Shown here piece by piece: positions 37,206 to 46,564 of a DNA stretch of 64,000 bases. The notes beneath the pieces were generated by a model. The model was given only the letters and a program-made list of their open reading frames with translations. It was not told the DNA's origin and made no database searches. Position numbers and translations under genes: made by a program. Positions within the stretch are counted from its first letter, which is position 1, and every line of letters begins with the position of its first letter. This stretch comes from DATFDN01 sp963830565 (lineage in GTDB: Bacteria > Pseudomonadota > Alphaproteobacteria > Acetobacterales > Acetobacteraceae), in the NCBI GenBank assembly GCA_963830565.1, contig CAWHMO010000007.1, positions 248,001 through 312,000 on the forward strand. Reading direction: 5' to 3'.

Positions 37206-38452
37206 CACCCCAGCCCCGGCAGCACCCCCAGCCCCATCGCCTGGCGCATGAAGGCCCGCTTGAGCGGCGGGGTGCGGTGGACCGCCGCGATGCCGATGTC
37301 GCGAGCCAGCCGCAGCAGCCGGCTGTCGTTGCTGAACAGCCGGTCAAGCACGTCGGTCGTTGCCAGCATCATCAGGTTGTCGGGCCGCCGCCGGCGCTGG
37401 TAGCGGGCGAGCAGAGCGGGGGAGCCGAGGTCGGTTCCCGCCGCGTGCGCCTCGATCAGCAATTCGGACAGCGCGATCGCGTCGCGGAAGCCGAGATTGA
37501 GGCCCTGGCCGGCGATCGGGTGGATGCCATGCGCCGCATCGCCCGCCAGCGCAAGCCGCGTGTCGATATAGCGATGAGCGAGCATGGCGGAAAGCGGATA
37601 GCTCCAGCGCCGCCCGACCGGGCGCACCCAGCCCAGATGATCGCCCAGCCGGCGCCTGATCTCGCGGGCGAAGCCTGGATCGTCGAGCGCCAGCATCCGC
37701 CGTGCGACCTCGGTGCGCTCGGTCCAGACAATCGCCGAGAGATTGGGCGCGCCACCCGCCTCGGCGTCGGGGCTGGGCGACATCGGCAGCTGTGCGAACG
37801 GGCCGGCGGGCAGGAAGTGCTCCAGCGCGGTGTTGCGGTGTGGGCGCTCATGCGCGACCGCGCTGACGATCCCGGTCTGGCTGTACGGCATCTGGGTCAC
37901 GGGGATGCCGGCGGCTTCGCGCAAGGGGGAACTGCGTCCCTCGGCGGCGACGACCAGCCGGCAGCGTATCTCCGGCCCACCGGCGATCCGGACCACCACG
38001 CTCTCCGGCGTTCGCTCGGCGCTCGCCTCCGCGGGGGCGAAGACCGACAGGGAAGGCAGGTCGCGGAAATGCGCATTGAGCGCGACCCGTAGCGCGCGCG
38101 CCTCCACCATCATGCCGAACGGTCCGGAGCCGGCCCCCGCTTCCCGGTGGTCGAAATGCAGGGACAGACGGGAGGCGGGGCGGCCAAGCCGTCCGTCGCT
38201 CACCCGGATGTCGAGGATCGGGCAGGCGGACGCGCTCAGCCGGTCCCATAGTCCCGCGAGTTCCAGGAGCCGGCGCGAGCCGGCGGCCACGGCATAGGCG
38301 CGGCCGTCGAATGCGGGGTGCTCCATCGGCGGCAACGGCGCGCGGTCTATGACGGCGGTCGGGATGCCGGCGGCGGCCAGCCGACAGGCCAGCGTCCCGC
38401 CGACCGGCCCCGCGCCGACCACGCAGACATTCACCTCGGTCCGGTTGTCCAT
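37205..38452 (-). CDS. UbiH/UbiF/VisC-family FAD monooxygenase
   Basis: 415 residues. FAD-binding VVGAGPVGGTLACRLAAAG at the N-terminus, and the C-terminal LALAGDAAHGIHPIAGQGLN with LGFRDAIAL that defines the UbiH family. Probably hydroxylates the ring of a ubiquinone precursor; the position hydroxylated cannot be told from sequence. Followed with overlap by a rhodanese-like fragment, then dnaB after about 110 bp. Confidence 0.92.
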   Translation of the reverse strand: MDNRTEVNVCVVGAGPVGGTLACRLAAAGIPTAVIDRAPLPPMEHPAFDGRAYAVAAGSRRLLELAGLWDRLSASACPILDIRVSDGRLGRPASRLSLHFDHREAGAGSGPFGMMVEARALRVALNAHFRDLPSLSVFAPAEASAERTPESVVVRIAGGPEIRCRLVVAAEGRSSPLREAAGIPVTQMPYSQTGIVSAVAHERPHRNTALEHFLPAGPFAQLPMSPSPDAEAGGAPNLSAIVWTERTEVARRMLALDDPGFAREIRRRLGDHLGWVRPVGRRWSYPLSAMLAHRYIDTRLALAGDAAHGIHPIAGQGLNLGFRDAIALSELLIEAHAAGTDLGSPALLARYQRRRRPDNLMMLATTDVLDRLFSNDSRLLRLARDIGIAAVHRTPPLKRAFMRQAMGLGVLPGLG

Positions 38453-38596
38453 GCCGTCTGCCTAACTCGCGGGCAGCGCACTGAAGCGGCCCTTCCGACA
38501 TTTTGCCGGCAGTTGCCGCCCCGGTACGCAGCCCGACCTTGCTCGATTCACGGTCAAGGTGGCCGCCAAAGTGCGATCCGGCAAGCGGGCGCGCTC

Positions 38597-38611
38597 TGGC
38601 ACGGAGCTTGC
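38597..38611 (+). promoter_or_regulatory. Sigma-54 promoter of the ammonium transporter gene
   Basis: TGGCACGGAGCTTGC matches the sigma-54 consensus TGGCAC-N5-TTGC at every invariant base (GG at -24, GC at -12). It lies 45 bases before the amt ATG, so the transcript start would be near 38623. Implies NtrC-type control by nitrogen status. I could not identify a clear upstream NtrC site. Confidence 0.82.
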
Positions 38612-38655
38612 CCGTAGCGGCCGGCCAGAAACAGGCGAGAGGCGAGATCGCACCG

Positions 38656-39999
38656 ATGAGACGGTTCATGGGCCGGGCGCCCGCTGCTGCCCTCGGAGCG
38701 ATGCTGCTGCATGCTGCCCCGGCCTCGGCCGCCGAGGCGGCGCGCATCGACACCGGCGATACCGCCTGGATGCTGGTCTGCACCGTGCTCGTGCTGCTGA
38801 TGACCATTCCCGGCCTGGCGCTGTTCTACGCGGGGATGGTCCGCAAGAAGAACGTCCTCGCGACCATGATGCAGTCCTTCTTCATCTGCGCGATGGTCAC
38901 GGTGCTGTGGATGGTGCTCGGCTACAGTCTCGCCTTCACCAATGGCGGCTGGTTCGTCGGTGATCTGTCGCGGGTGTTCCTGAACGGGCTCGGGGCGGAC
39001 TGGGACAAGCCCTTCACGTTGGGCGCCGGCACGCAAGGCGCCCTGGCCATGACCATCCCCGAGAGCGTGTTCGTCATGTTCCAGATGGCCTTCGCTATCA
39101 TTACCCCCGCCGTGGTCACGGGCGCCTTCGTGGACCGGATGAAGTTCTCCGCCCTGATCCTGTTCATGGCATTGTGGTCGCTCGTGGTCTATGCGCCGAT
39201 CGCGCACTGGGTCTGGAGCGCGACCGGCTGGCTGAATGTGCTCGGCGTCGCCGATTTCGCCGGCGGCACGGTGGTCGAGATCAACGCCGGCGTGGCGGGC
39301 TTGGTGTGTGCGCTCGTGCTCGGCCGGCGGCTCGGCTACGGGCACGAGAACATGGCGCCCTACAATCTCGCCTACGCGGTGACGGGCGCCGGCCTGCTCT
39401 GGGTCGGCTGGCTAGGCTTCAACTCAGGCGGCGCGCTGGGCGCCGGAGCGCGAACCGGCATGGCGGTGCTGGCCACGCAAGTCGCCGCCGGCGGCGCCAC
39501 ACTAGCCTGGAGCTTCGCGGAATGGATGCTGCATAAGCGCCCCTCGGTGCTCGGCGCCATCTCGGGCGCCGTGGCGGGCCTTGTCGCCATCACTCCCGCC
39601 GCGGGCTTCGTCCTGCCCGGCCCGGCGCTCGCCATCGGCATCGTCGCCGGCGTGGTGTGTTTCTACGCCGTGACCGTCCTCAAGCCGCGGCTCGGCTACG
39701 ACGACAGCCTGGACGCATTCGGCGTCCATGGGGTCGGCGGCATCGTTGGCACCCTGCTGACCGGGGTCTTCGCCTTCGGTCCGCTGAGCGCTACTCAGGC
39801 TCTTCCGCAGGGCGTGTTCGTCGGCGGGACCCACCTGCTCGGGGTGCAGGCGATCGCGGTGACGGCGAGCCTGTCCTACAGCTTCCTGGCGACCTGGGCG
39901 GCGCTGAAGGTCACCGATCTGCTCGTCGGCCTGCGCGTGACCCGCGAGGAGGAGCGCGAGGGCCTGGACATCGTGCTGCACGGCGAACAGGTTTTCTAG
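38656..39999 (+). CDS. amtB: Ammonium transporter (Amt family)
   Basis: 447 residues with a cleavable signal peptide (PAAALGAMLLHAAPASAA) and about eleven membrane segments. Family motifs include FYAGMVRKKNVL, MFQMAFAIITPAVVTGA, the pore region GGTVVEINAGVAGLV and DAFGVHGVGGIVGTLLTG with the pore His. Transports ammonium across the inner membrane, normally gated by GlnK. No glnK gene adjoins it on either side. Preceded by a near-perfect sigma-54 promoter. Confidence 0.95.
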   Translation: MRRFMGRAPAAALGAMLLHAAPASAAEAARIDTGDTAWMLVCTVLVLLMTIPGLALFYAGMVRKKNVLATMMQSFFICAMVTVLWMVLGYSLAFTNGGWFVGDLSRVFLNGLGADWDKPFTLGAGTQGALAMTIPESVFVMFQMAFAIITPAVVTGAFVDRMKFSALILFMALWSLVVYAPIAHWVWSATGWLNVLGVADFAGGTVVEINAGVAGLVCALVLGRRLGYGHENMAPYNLAYAVTGAGLLWVGWLGFNSGGALGAGARTGMAVLATQVAAGGATLAWSFAEWMLHKRPSVLGAISGAVAGLVAITPAAGFVLPGPALAIGIVAGVVCFYAVTVLKPRLGYDDSLDAFGVHGVGGIVGTLLTGVFAFGPLSATQALPQGVFVGGTHLLGVQAIAVTASLSYSFLATWAALKVTDLLVGLRVTREEEREGLDIVLHGEQVF

Positions 40000-40065
40000 C
40001 CTGCCCGGCTGCCGCCGGCTATATGGTCGGGCCTTATCCCTGACGCGCCGGAGGTTTCGAATCGC

Positions 40066-42516
40066 ATGGCCGCCGCTGCCCGCACCGCCGCCCGCCCTTC
40101 CCCCGGCCCGGCCCGCCATTTCGTGTCTCCGACCATTCGCGCGCTGGCCCAGCGCCGCGCGGCGGAGTTAACCGGGCTTGCGCTCGGGTTGGGCGGGCTT
40201 GTGCTGCTAGTGGCCCTGGTAAGCTATGATGCGCGCGACCCGTCCCTGAACACCGCCTCGGATGCGCGGGTGCATAATCTGGCCGGCCCGCTGGGGGCGA
40301 CGACGGCCGACCTGCTGCTGCAAGTCTTCGGCCTGGCCGGCGCGCTCCCCGGCGTGGCGATGCTATGCCTCGCCTGGCGCGTCGCCTCGCATCGCGGCGT
40401 CGGCAGCCGGATCGCGCGCCTGCTGGCCCTGATCGCCGGCACTCCGGTGCTCGCGGCGGTACTGTCGGCGCTGCCGCTCGCGCACTGGCCGGCCTCGGCG
40501 GGACTTGGAGGCGCGGGCGGCACGGTGCTGGCCAGGGCGGTCCTGGCCGCCGGAACCGGCGTGCTCGGTCCCGTCGGTGCCATCCTCGTCGCCGCGATCG
40601 GTTGGGCGCTGGCGATGACCCTGGTGCTGCTCGCCTGCGGCATGACCGGCGGCGAGTGGCGGGCCGCACTGCGCTTCTCTGCCGCTGTATGCCGGTTCTC
40701 CGTCTCCACGGGATGGGGCGCCGCGGTGCTGACCGCCCGCATGGCTCACGCGAGCGGGATGCTGACCCGGCCATTCCGGAGCCTTGTCGGGCGCGGGGGA
40801 GGGGCAGCGCGCGAACGGCCGGCGGAGCAGCGCCCCTGGCGTGCCGTTCCCTCTCCCGAGGAGGAAGCGGCCGAGCCGTCCAGCGCCGCTGAATCCCGCT
40901 CCCCGTCGCCTGCCCCTCCTGCCACACCGAGCGTCGTCGCGCGGGTCCTGCGTCCGGCCCAGGCCGCCGCGAAGATCCAGCAGTCGAGCCTTCCATCGAC
41001 CGAGCCGGCCTGGCGCTTTCCGTCGCTGTCGCTGCTCAAGGCGGCCCCGGCGCGCGCCAACACCGGCCCGTCCAAGGAGGTGCTGGAGGCCAACGCCCGG
41101 CTGCTGGAAACGGTGCTGTCCGATTACGGCGTCCAGGGCTCGATCGTGGAGATCCGCCCCGGTCCGGTCGTCACGCTCTATGAGCTGGAGCCGGCTCCGG
41201 GGATCCGCAGCGCGCGCGTGATCGGCCTGGCCGACGACGTGGCGCGCAGCCTGTCGGTGACGGCGGTGCGCATCGCCACGGTCCCCGGTCGCAACGTGAT
41301 CGGCATCGAGGTGCCGAACGCGAAGCGCGAAACCGTGTTCCTCTCGGAGCTGCTCGCCGCCGAGGAGGTCCAGCGCCATTCCGGCCGCCTCGCGCTCGCG
41401 CTCGGTAAGGACATCGGCGGCACGGCGGTCGTCGCCGACCTGCAGCGCATGCCGCACCTGATGATCGCGGGCACCACGGGGTCGGGCAAGTCGGTCGGCG
41501 TCAACGCGATGATCCTGAGCCTGCTCTACCGGCTCTCGCCCGACCAGTGCCGCCTGATCCTGATCGATCCGAAGATGCTGGAGCTGTCGACCTACGAGGG
41601 TATCCCGCATCTGATGGCCCCGGTCGTGACCGAGCCGGCGAAGGCCGTGACCGCCCTGAAATGGACGGTGCGCGAGATGGAGCGCCGCTACCGTGCCATG
41701 AGCCAGCTCGGGGTGCGCAACATCGGCGGCTACAACGACCGCGTGGCCGAGGCGCGGAGCAAGGGCGAGGTCGTCACGCGCCGCGTGCAGACCGGCTTCG
41801 ATCCCGACACCGGCCGCCCGACCTTCGAGGAGCAGCCGCTGACGCTGGAGCAGTTGCCGCTGATCGTCGTGGTGGTGGATGAGATGGCCGACCTGATGAT
41901 GGTCGCCGGCAAGGAGATCGAGGCCGCGGTGCAGCGCCTGGCGCAGATGGCGCGCGCGGCTGGCATCCACGTCATCATGGCGACCCAGCGCCCGTCGGTC
42001 GATGTCATCACCGGCACCATCAAGGCCAACTTCCCCACCCGGATCAGCTTCCAGGTGATCAGCAAGTTCGACAGCCGCACCATCCTGGGCGAGCAGGGGG
42101 CCGAGCAGCTCCTCGGGCAGGGCGACATGCTCTACATGGCCGGGGGCGGGCGCATCACCCGCGTCCACGGCCCGTTCGTCTCCGACCAGGAGGTGGAGGC
42201 GGTGGTCGCCTTCCTGCGCGAGCAGGGCGAGCCGGCCTATGTCGAGGCCGTGACCGAACCCGAGGACGACGACCCGGGCGGCGCGCTGCCGGGCCTGGGG
42301 CTCGGCGACGGCGGCGAGCGCGGCCTCTACGAGCAGGCGGTCGCGCTGGTCGCGCGCGAGGGCAAGGCCAGCACATCGTTCGTCCAGCGCCACCTCAATA
42401 TCGGCTACAACCGCGCCGCCAAGCTGGTGGAGCAGATGGAGCGGGAAGGCGTGGTCGGCCCGGCCAACCACGTCGGCAAGCGCGAGGTGCTGATCCGGCG
42501 CACCAACGAGGAGTAG
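40066..42516 (+). CDS. ftsK: DNA translocase FtsK
   Basis: 816 residues. N-terminal four membrane segments (about 35-200), a Pro/Ala/Ser-rich linker, then the motor domain: LMIAGTTGSGKSVGVNAMIL (Walker A), LILIDPKMLELSTYEGIPHL, IVVVVDEMADLMMVAGKEIE, and a C-terminal gamma winged helix (STSFVQRHLNIGYNRAAKLVEQ family text) that reads KOPS sites. Couples chromosome segregation with division and activates XerCD. GGAGG precedes the ATG by 10 bases. Confidence 0.95.
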   Translation: MAAAARTAARPSPGPARHFVSPTIRALAQRRAAELTGLALGLGGLVLLVALVSYDARDPSLNTASDARVHNLAGPLGATTADLLLQVFGLAGALPGVAMLCLAWRVASHRGVGSRIARLLALIAGTPVLAAVLSALPLAHWPASAGLGGAGGTVLARAVLAAGTGVLGPVGAILVAAIGWALAMTLVLLACGMTGGEWRAALRFSAAVCRFSVSTGWGAAVLTARMAHASGMLTRPFRSLVGRGGGAARERPAEQRPWRAVPSPEEEAAEPSSAAESRSPSPAPPATPSVVARVLRPAQAAAKIQQSSLPSTEPAWRFPSLSLLKAAPARANTGPSKEVLEANARLLETVLSDYGVQGSIVEIRPGPVVTLYELEPAPGIRSARVIGLADDVARSLSVTAVRIATVPGRNVIGIEVPNAKRETVFLSELLAAEEVQRHSGRLALALGKDIGGTAVVADLQRMPHLMIAGTTGSGKSVGVNAMILSLLYRLSPDQCRLILIDPKMLELSTYEGIPHLMAPVVTEPAKAVTALKWTVREMERRYRAMSQLGVRNIGGYNDRVAEARSKGEVVTRRVQTGFDPDTGRPTFEEQPLTLEQLPLIVVVVDEMADLMMVAGKEIEAAVQRLAQMARAAGIHVIMATQRPSVDVITGTIKANFPTRISFQVISKFDSRTILGEQGAEQLLGQGDMLYMAGGGRITRVHGPFVSDQEVEAVVAFLREQGEPAYVEAVTEPEDDDPGGALPGLGLGDGGERGLYEQAVALVAREGKASTSFVQRHLNIGYNRAAKLVEQMEREGVVGPANHVGKREVLIRRTNEE

Positions 42517-42555
42517 GCAAAAGGTTCCCCGTCAAGGACGGGGGTGGGGCGACCT

Positions 42556-45412
42556 TCAGGCCCGCCGCCGCGCCTTCTGGACCGTTGCCTCGACCAGGGG
42601 CGCCAGGAAACGGCCGGTATGGCTTTCGGGATTGGCGGCGATGGACTCCGGCGTGCCTTCCGCGACGATGCGCCCGCCGCCCTCGCCGCCCTCCGGGCCG
42701 AGAATCCAGGATCCAGTCGGCCGTCTTGAGCACCTCCAAATTGTGCTCGATCACCACGACCGTGTTGCCCTGATCGACCAGAGCATGCAGTACTTCCAAC
42801 AGCTTGCGGACATCCTCGAAGTGCAGGCCAGTGGTCGGCTCGTCGAGGATGTAGAGCGTGCGCCCGGTCGCGCGCCGGGCCAGCTCCTTGGACAGCTTGA
42901 TGCGCTGCGCCTCGCCGCCCGAGAGCGTGGTCGCCTGCTGGCCGAGGCTCACATAGCCGAGGCCCACCTGCTGGAGGATGCGCAGCCGGTCGTGGATGCG
43001 GGTCTGGCCGCTGAAATACCCCACTGCCTCGTCCACCGTCATCGCCAGCACGTCGGCGATCGACTTGTCGCGGTATTTGATCTCCAAAGTCTCGCGGTTG
43101 TAGCGCCGTCCCTTGCACACGTCGCACGTCACGTAGATGTCGGGAAGGAAGTGCATCTCGATCTTCAGCACCCCGTCGCCCTGGCACGCCTCGCAGCGCC
43201 CGCCCTTGACGTTGAAGCTGAACCGGCCCGGCTTGTAGCCCCGCGCGCGGCTCTCGGGGAGTTCCGCGAACCAGTCGCGGATCGGGGCGAACAGGTCAGT
43301 ATAGGTGGCGGGGTTGGAGCGCGGGGTACGGCCGATCGGGGACTGGTCGATGTCGATGATCTTGTCGAGCAGCTCCAACCCCTCGATCCGATCATGCGGC
43401 GCCGGCACCTCGCCCGAGCCCATCAGCCGTCGCGACGCGGCGCGATACAGCGTGTCGACCACCAGGGTGGACTTGCCGCCGCCGGAGACGCCGCTGACGC
43501 AGGTGAAGGTGCCGAGTGGGAAGCCGGCGTTCACGTCCTTGAGGTTGTTGCCGCGCGCTCCGATGACGCGCAGCATCCGATCCTTCTGCACCGGCCGGCG
43601 CATCGCCGGCACCGCGATCTGCCGCCGTCCCGAGAGGTAATCGCCGGTCAGCGAACGCGGATTGGCGGCGACTTCCGCAGGCGTCCCTTCGGCCACCACC
43701 CGCCCGCCGTCCCGCCCGGCCGCCGGCCCCATGTCGATCAGGTGGTCGGCGGCGCGGATCGCATCCTCGTCATGCTCCACCACCAGCACCGTGTTGCCCA
43801 GGTCGCGTAGGCGCCTAAGCGTACCGAGCAGGCGTTCGTTGTCGCGCTGGTGCAGCCCGATCGAGGGCTCGTCGAGCACATAGAGGACGCCGGTCAGGCC
43901 CGAACCGATCTGGCTGGCGAGGCGGATGCGCTGGCTCTCGCCGCCGCTGAGGGTCGCGGAGCCGCGCGCCAGGGTCAAATAGCTCAGCCCGACATCGTTC
44001 AGGAAGCGCAACCGGTCCACGATCTCGCGCAGGATGCGCCGTGCGATCTCGGCGCGCTGCGGGGTGAGCGTCGCCATCACGCCCTCGAACCAGGGCAACG
44101 CGGCGCTGATCGACAGATCGGAGGCCTGGGCGATGTTGCTGTTCGCGACCCGCACCGCCAGCGCCTCGGGCTTCAGGCGGGCGCCGTGGCAGACATCGCA
44201 GGGCCGCTCGGCGCGGTAGCGCGCCAGTTCCTCACGGACCCAGACGCTGTCGGTTTCCAGGAACCGGCGCTCCAGGTTGCGGATCACGCCCTCGAACGGC
44301 TTCGTCACGGTATAGGCCCGCACGCCGTCCTTGTAGGTGAACGCGACCGGCTCCTCGGTGCCGAACAGGATCGCGTCTCGCACCGCGTCCGGCAGCTCGC
44401 CCCAGGGCGTGCGCGTCGTGGCCTTGAAATGCCGGGCGAGGCTTTGCAGCGTCTGGTCGTAATAGGGCGTCTGCGCGCCGGCCCACGGCGCGATCGCGCC
44501 GCCAGCGAGCGAAGCGCGGTCATCGGGCACGACCAGGGCCGGGTCGAAGAAGCCCTGCGTGCCCAACCCATCGCATTTCGGGCAGGCGCCGTGCGGGCTG
44601 TTGAAGCTGAACAGCCGGGGCTCGATCTCCTCGATGGTGAAGCCGCTGACCGGGCAGGCGAAGCGGGAGGAGAACACGGTGCGTTCGCCGGTATCGGCGT
44701 TCTCGGCATAGGCGATGCCGTCGGAGAGGGCGAGCGCGGTCTCGAAGCTGTCGGCCAGGCGGGACTCCAGCCCTGGACGGACCACGACGCGATCGACCAC
44801 CGCCTCGATCTCATGCTTGATCTTGCGGTTGAGCGCCGGCACCTCGGCGATCTCGTGCAGCGTGCCGTCGACCTTGACGCGGGTGAAGCCGCGGCGCTGC
44901 AGCTCCGCGAGCTCCTTGCGGTACTCGCCCTTGCGGTCGCGCACCACGGGAGCGAGCAGCAGGAGACGCGTGCCCTCCGCCCTTGCCATCACCCGATCGA
45001 CCATTTGGCTCACGGTCTGCGCCTCGATCGGCAGGCCGGTAGCCGGGGAGTAGGGCACGCCGACCCGCGCCCAGAGCAGGCGCATGTAGTCGTGGATTTC
45101 CGTCACCGTGCCGACAGTGGAGCGCGGGTTGCGGCTCGTGGTCTTCTGGTCGATGGAAATGGCCGGCGAGAGCCCGTCGATGCCGTCCACGTCCGGCTTG
45201 CCGGCCAGTTCCAGGAACTGGCGCGCATAGGCCGACAGGCTCTCGACGTAGCGGCGCTGGCCCTCGGCGTAGATCGTGTCGAAGGCGAGCGAGGACTTGC
45301 CCGAGCCGGAAAGACCGGTGATGACGGTCAGCCGGTCGCGCGGGATGACCACGTCCACGTCCTTGAGGTTGTGCTCGCGCGCGCCACGGACGTGGATGCT
45401 GTTGGCTTCCAT
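42556..45412 (-). CDS. uvrA: Excinuclease ABC subunit A, one frameshift near the C-terminus
   Basis: Frame-corrected length is 951 residues, normal for UvrA. Two ABC ATPase units: ITGLSGSGKSSLAFDTIYAE and SGVSGGGKSTLVVDTLY, two signature sequences (LSGGESQRIRLASQIG, LSGGEAQRIKLSKELA), and zinc modules with CPKCDG and CEACQGDG/CDVCKG. After DWILD the frame breaks; dropping one A of 42703-42704 restores LGPEGGEGGGRIVAEGTP and the normal end at 42556. Damage recognition in nucleotide excision repair. Divergent from ssb with a LexA box between them. Confidence 0.94.
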
Positions 45413-45437
45413 GCAGCGCTCTGTCCCGATCCGAGTT

Positions 45438-45452
45438 GTTCCTGGGATGTTC
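45438..45452. promoter_or_regulatory. LexA (SOS) box in the uvrA-ssb divergent region
   Basis: GTTCCTGGGATGTTC is an exact GTTC-N7-GTTC, the LexA binding site described for alphaproteobacteria. It sits 26 bases before the uvrA start codon and about 120 bases before ssb, so it most likely represses uvrA and possibly both genes until DNA damage. Confidence 0.8.
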
Positions 45453-45574
45453 GCGGTCTATATACCGCCGCCATGGGCCGTGGAAGGGGATTTGCCGCGC
45501 ACGGGGCGCATACTAGGGGTATGTTAACCGCTCCTGGTAGCGAATAGAGCGGATTCGGACGGAGCGGGGACAGC

Positions 45575-46075
45575 ATGGCTGGTAGCGTGAACAAGGTCAT
45601 TCTCGTGGGCAACCTGGGCAAGGACCCGGAGGTGCGGACCACGCAGGACGGCACGAAGATCGTCAACCTGACGCTCGCGACAAGCGAGACCTGGAATGAC
45701 CGTGCCTCGGGCGAGCGCAAGGAGCGCACCGAGTGGCACCGCGTGGTGATCTTCAACGACCGGGTCGCCGATATCGCCGAGCGGTTCCTGCGCAAGGGCC
45801 GCAAGGTCTATGTCGAGGGCGCGCTGCAGACCCGCAAATGGACCGACCAGTCGGGCCAGGAAAAATACTCGACGGAGGTGGTGATCGGCCGCTTCAAGGG
45901 GGAACTGACCTTGCTCGACAGCAACCGCGGCGAGGAAGGCGGGACGGGCGAAGGCGGCGGAGGCGGTTTCCGCGACCGCGCCCCCGCGACCCGGCCGGCA
46001 GCGGGCGGGCGCGGCGGCGGCCCGTCGTGGGAAGCGCCGAAGGGCGGGGATCTGGATGACGAGATCCCATTTTAG
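45575..46075 (+). CDS. ssb: Single-stranded DNA-binding protein
   Basis: 166 residues. OB-fold domain (SVNKVILVGNLGKDPEVRTT, WHRVVIFNDRVADIAERFLRKG), a Gly-rich flexible linker (about 120-155) and the acidic C-terminal tip DLDDEIPF that binds partner proteins such as PriA. Divergent from uvrA across an SOS box, the classical arrangement. Confidence 0.96.
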   Translation: MAGSVNKVILVGNLGKDPEVRTTQDGTKIVNLTLATSETWNDRASGERKERTEWHRVVIFNDRVADIAERFLRKGRKVYVEGALQTRKWTDQSGQEKYSTEVVIGRFKGELTLLDSNRGEEGGTGEGGGGGFRDRAPATRPAAGGRGGGPSWEAPKGGDLDDEIPF

Positions 46076-46101
46076 CTTTCGGGGTCCATGACAAGGACAG
46101 C

Positions 46102-46123
46102 CCCTGAACCCGCCTTTTCAGGG
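46102..46123 (+). terminator. Possible terminator after ssb
   Basis: CCCTGAA (46102-46108) pairs with TTCAGGG (46117-46123) around an 8-base loop, 26 bases after the ssb stop. The stem is short and followed by G-rich sequence rather than a T tract, so the call is weak. Confidence 0.3.
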
Positions 46124-46167
46124 CGGCGGGGGCAATGCGTTGTTCGGCCCCGCGCGAGGGCTACCAG

Positions 46168-46360
46168 CTAGTACCCGGAATCATTGAACGGTGAAACGCC
46201 TCGCCGAGGCTGTCATCGCGAGCTGCCTCTTGGCGGCGTGGCGATCCAGGCGGGCGACCCAGATGGGCGATACGGTGCGGCGGGCCTGGATCGCCACGGC
46301 GCTGCGCGCCTCGCGATGACGGTTTCAGCAACTCATCGTTCACCGATAGGGAGGTACTAG
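46168..46360. repeat. Palindromic dispersed repeat, copy 2 (193 bp, intact)
   Basis: Intact copy of the element at 3862-4063, bounded by CTAGTACC at the left and GGTACTAG at the right, which are inverted repeats of each other and continue into imperfect pairing (TTGAACGGTGAA against TTCACCGATAG region). The interior folds as a long hairpin (GTCATCGCGAG...CTCGCGATGAC). It lies between ssb and the permease gene. No open frame of interest inside. The flanks to 46564 hold no supported gene. Confidence 0.85.
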
Positions 46361-46564
46361 ACCGGATGGTCGTCTGGGACAGGGAAGCGATCCGCCTCAC
46401 GGCATGCGGGGTTTCGAGAGTTGCGCCGAGTAGCCGGCGGGGGCATTTCCGACCCTACCGGGCAGGTCCGCTCCCGCGAGGAGGATGTCGTCCGCTGTAT
46501 GTGGACACGGACTACGATCGCCGCAGCTTCTTCGTCCCGGGGGCCGAACGCATGGTCTTCCGAC

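Noticed and set aside
40363..42471. 702-codon open frame antisense to ftsK
   Set aside because: The forward frame has full FtsK motifs. The antisense text is Arg/His/Asp-rich with no fold and arises from strong GC bias at third positions.
43850..45547. 565-codon plus-strand frame opposite uvrA
   Set aside because: UvrA signature sequences are on the minus strand over the same bases. The plus frame has shadow composition and no motif.
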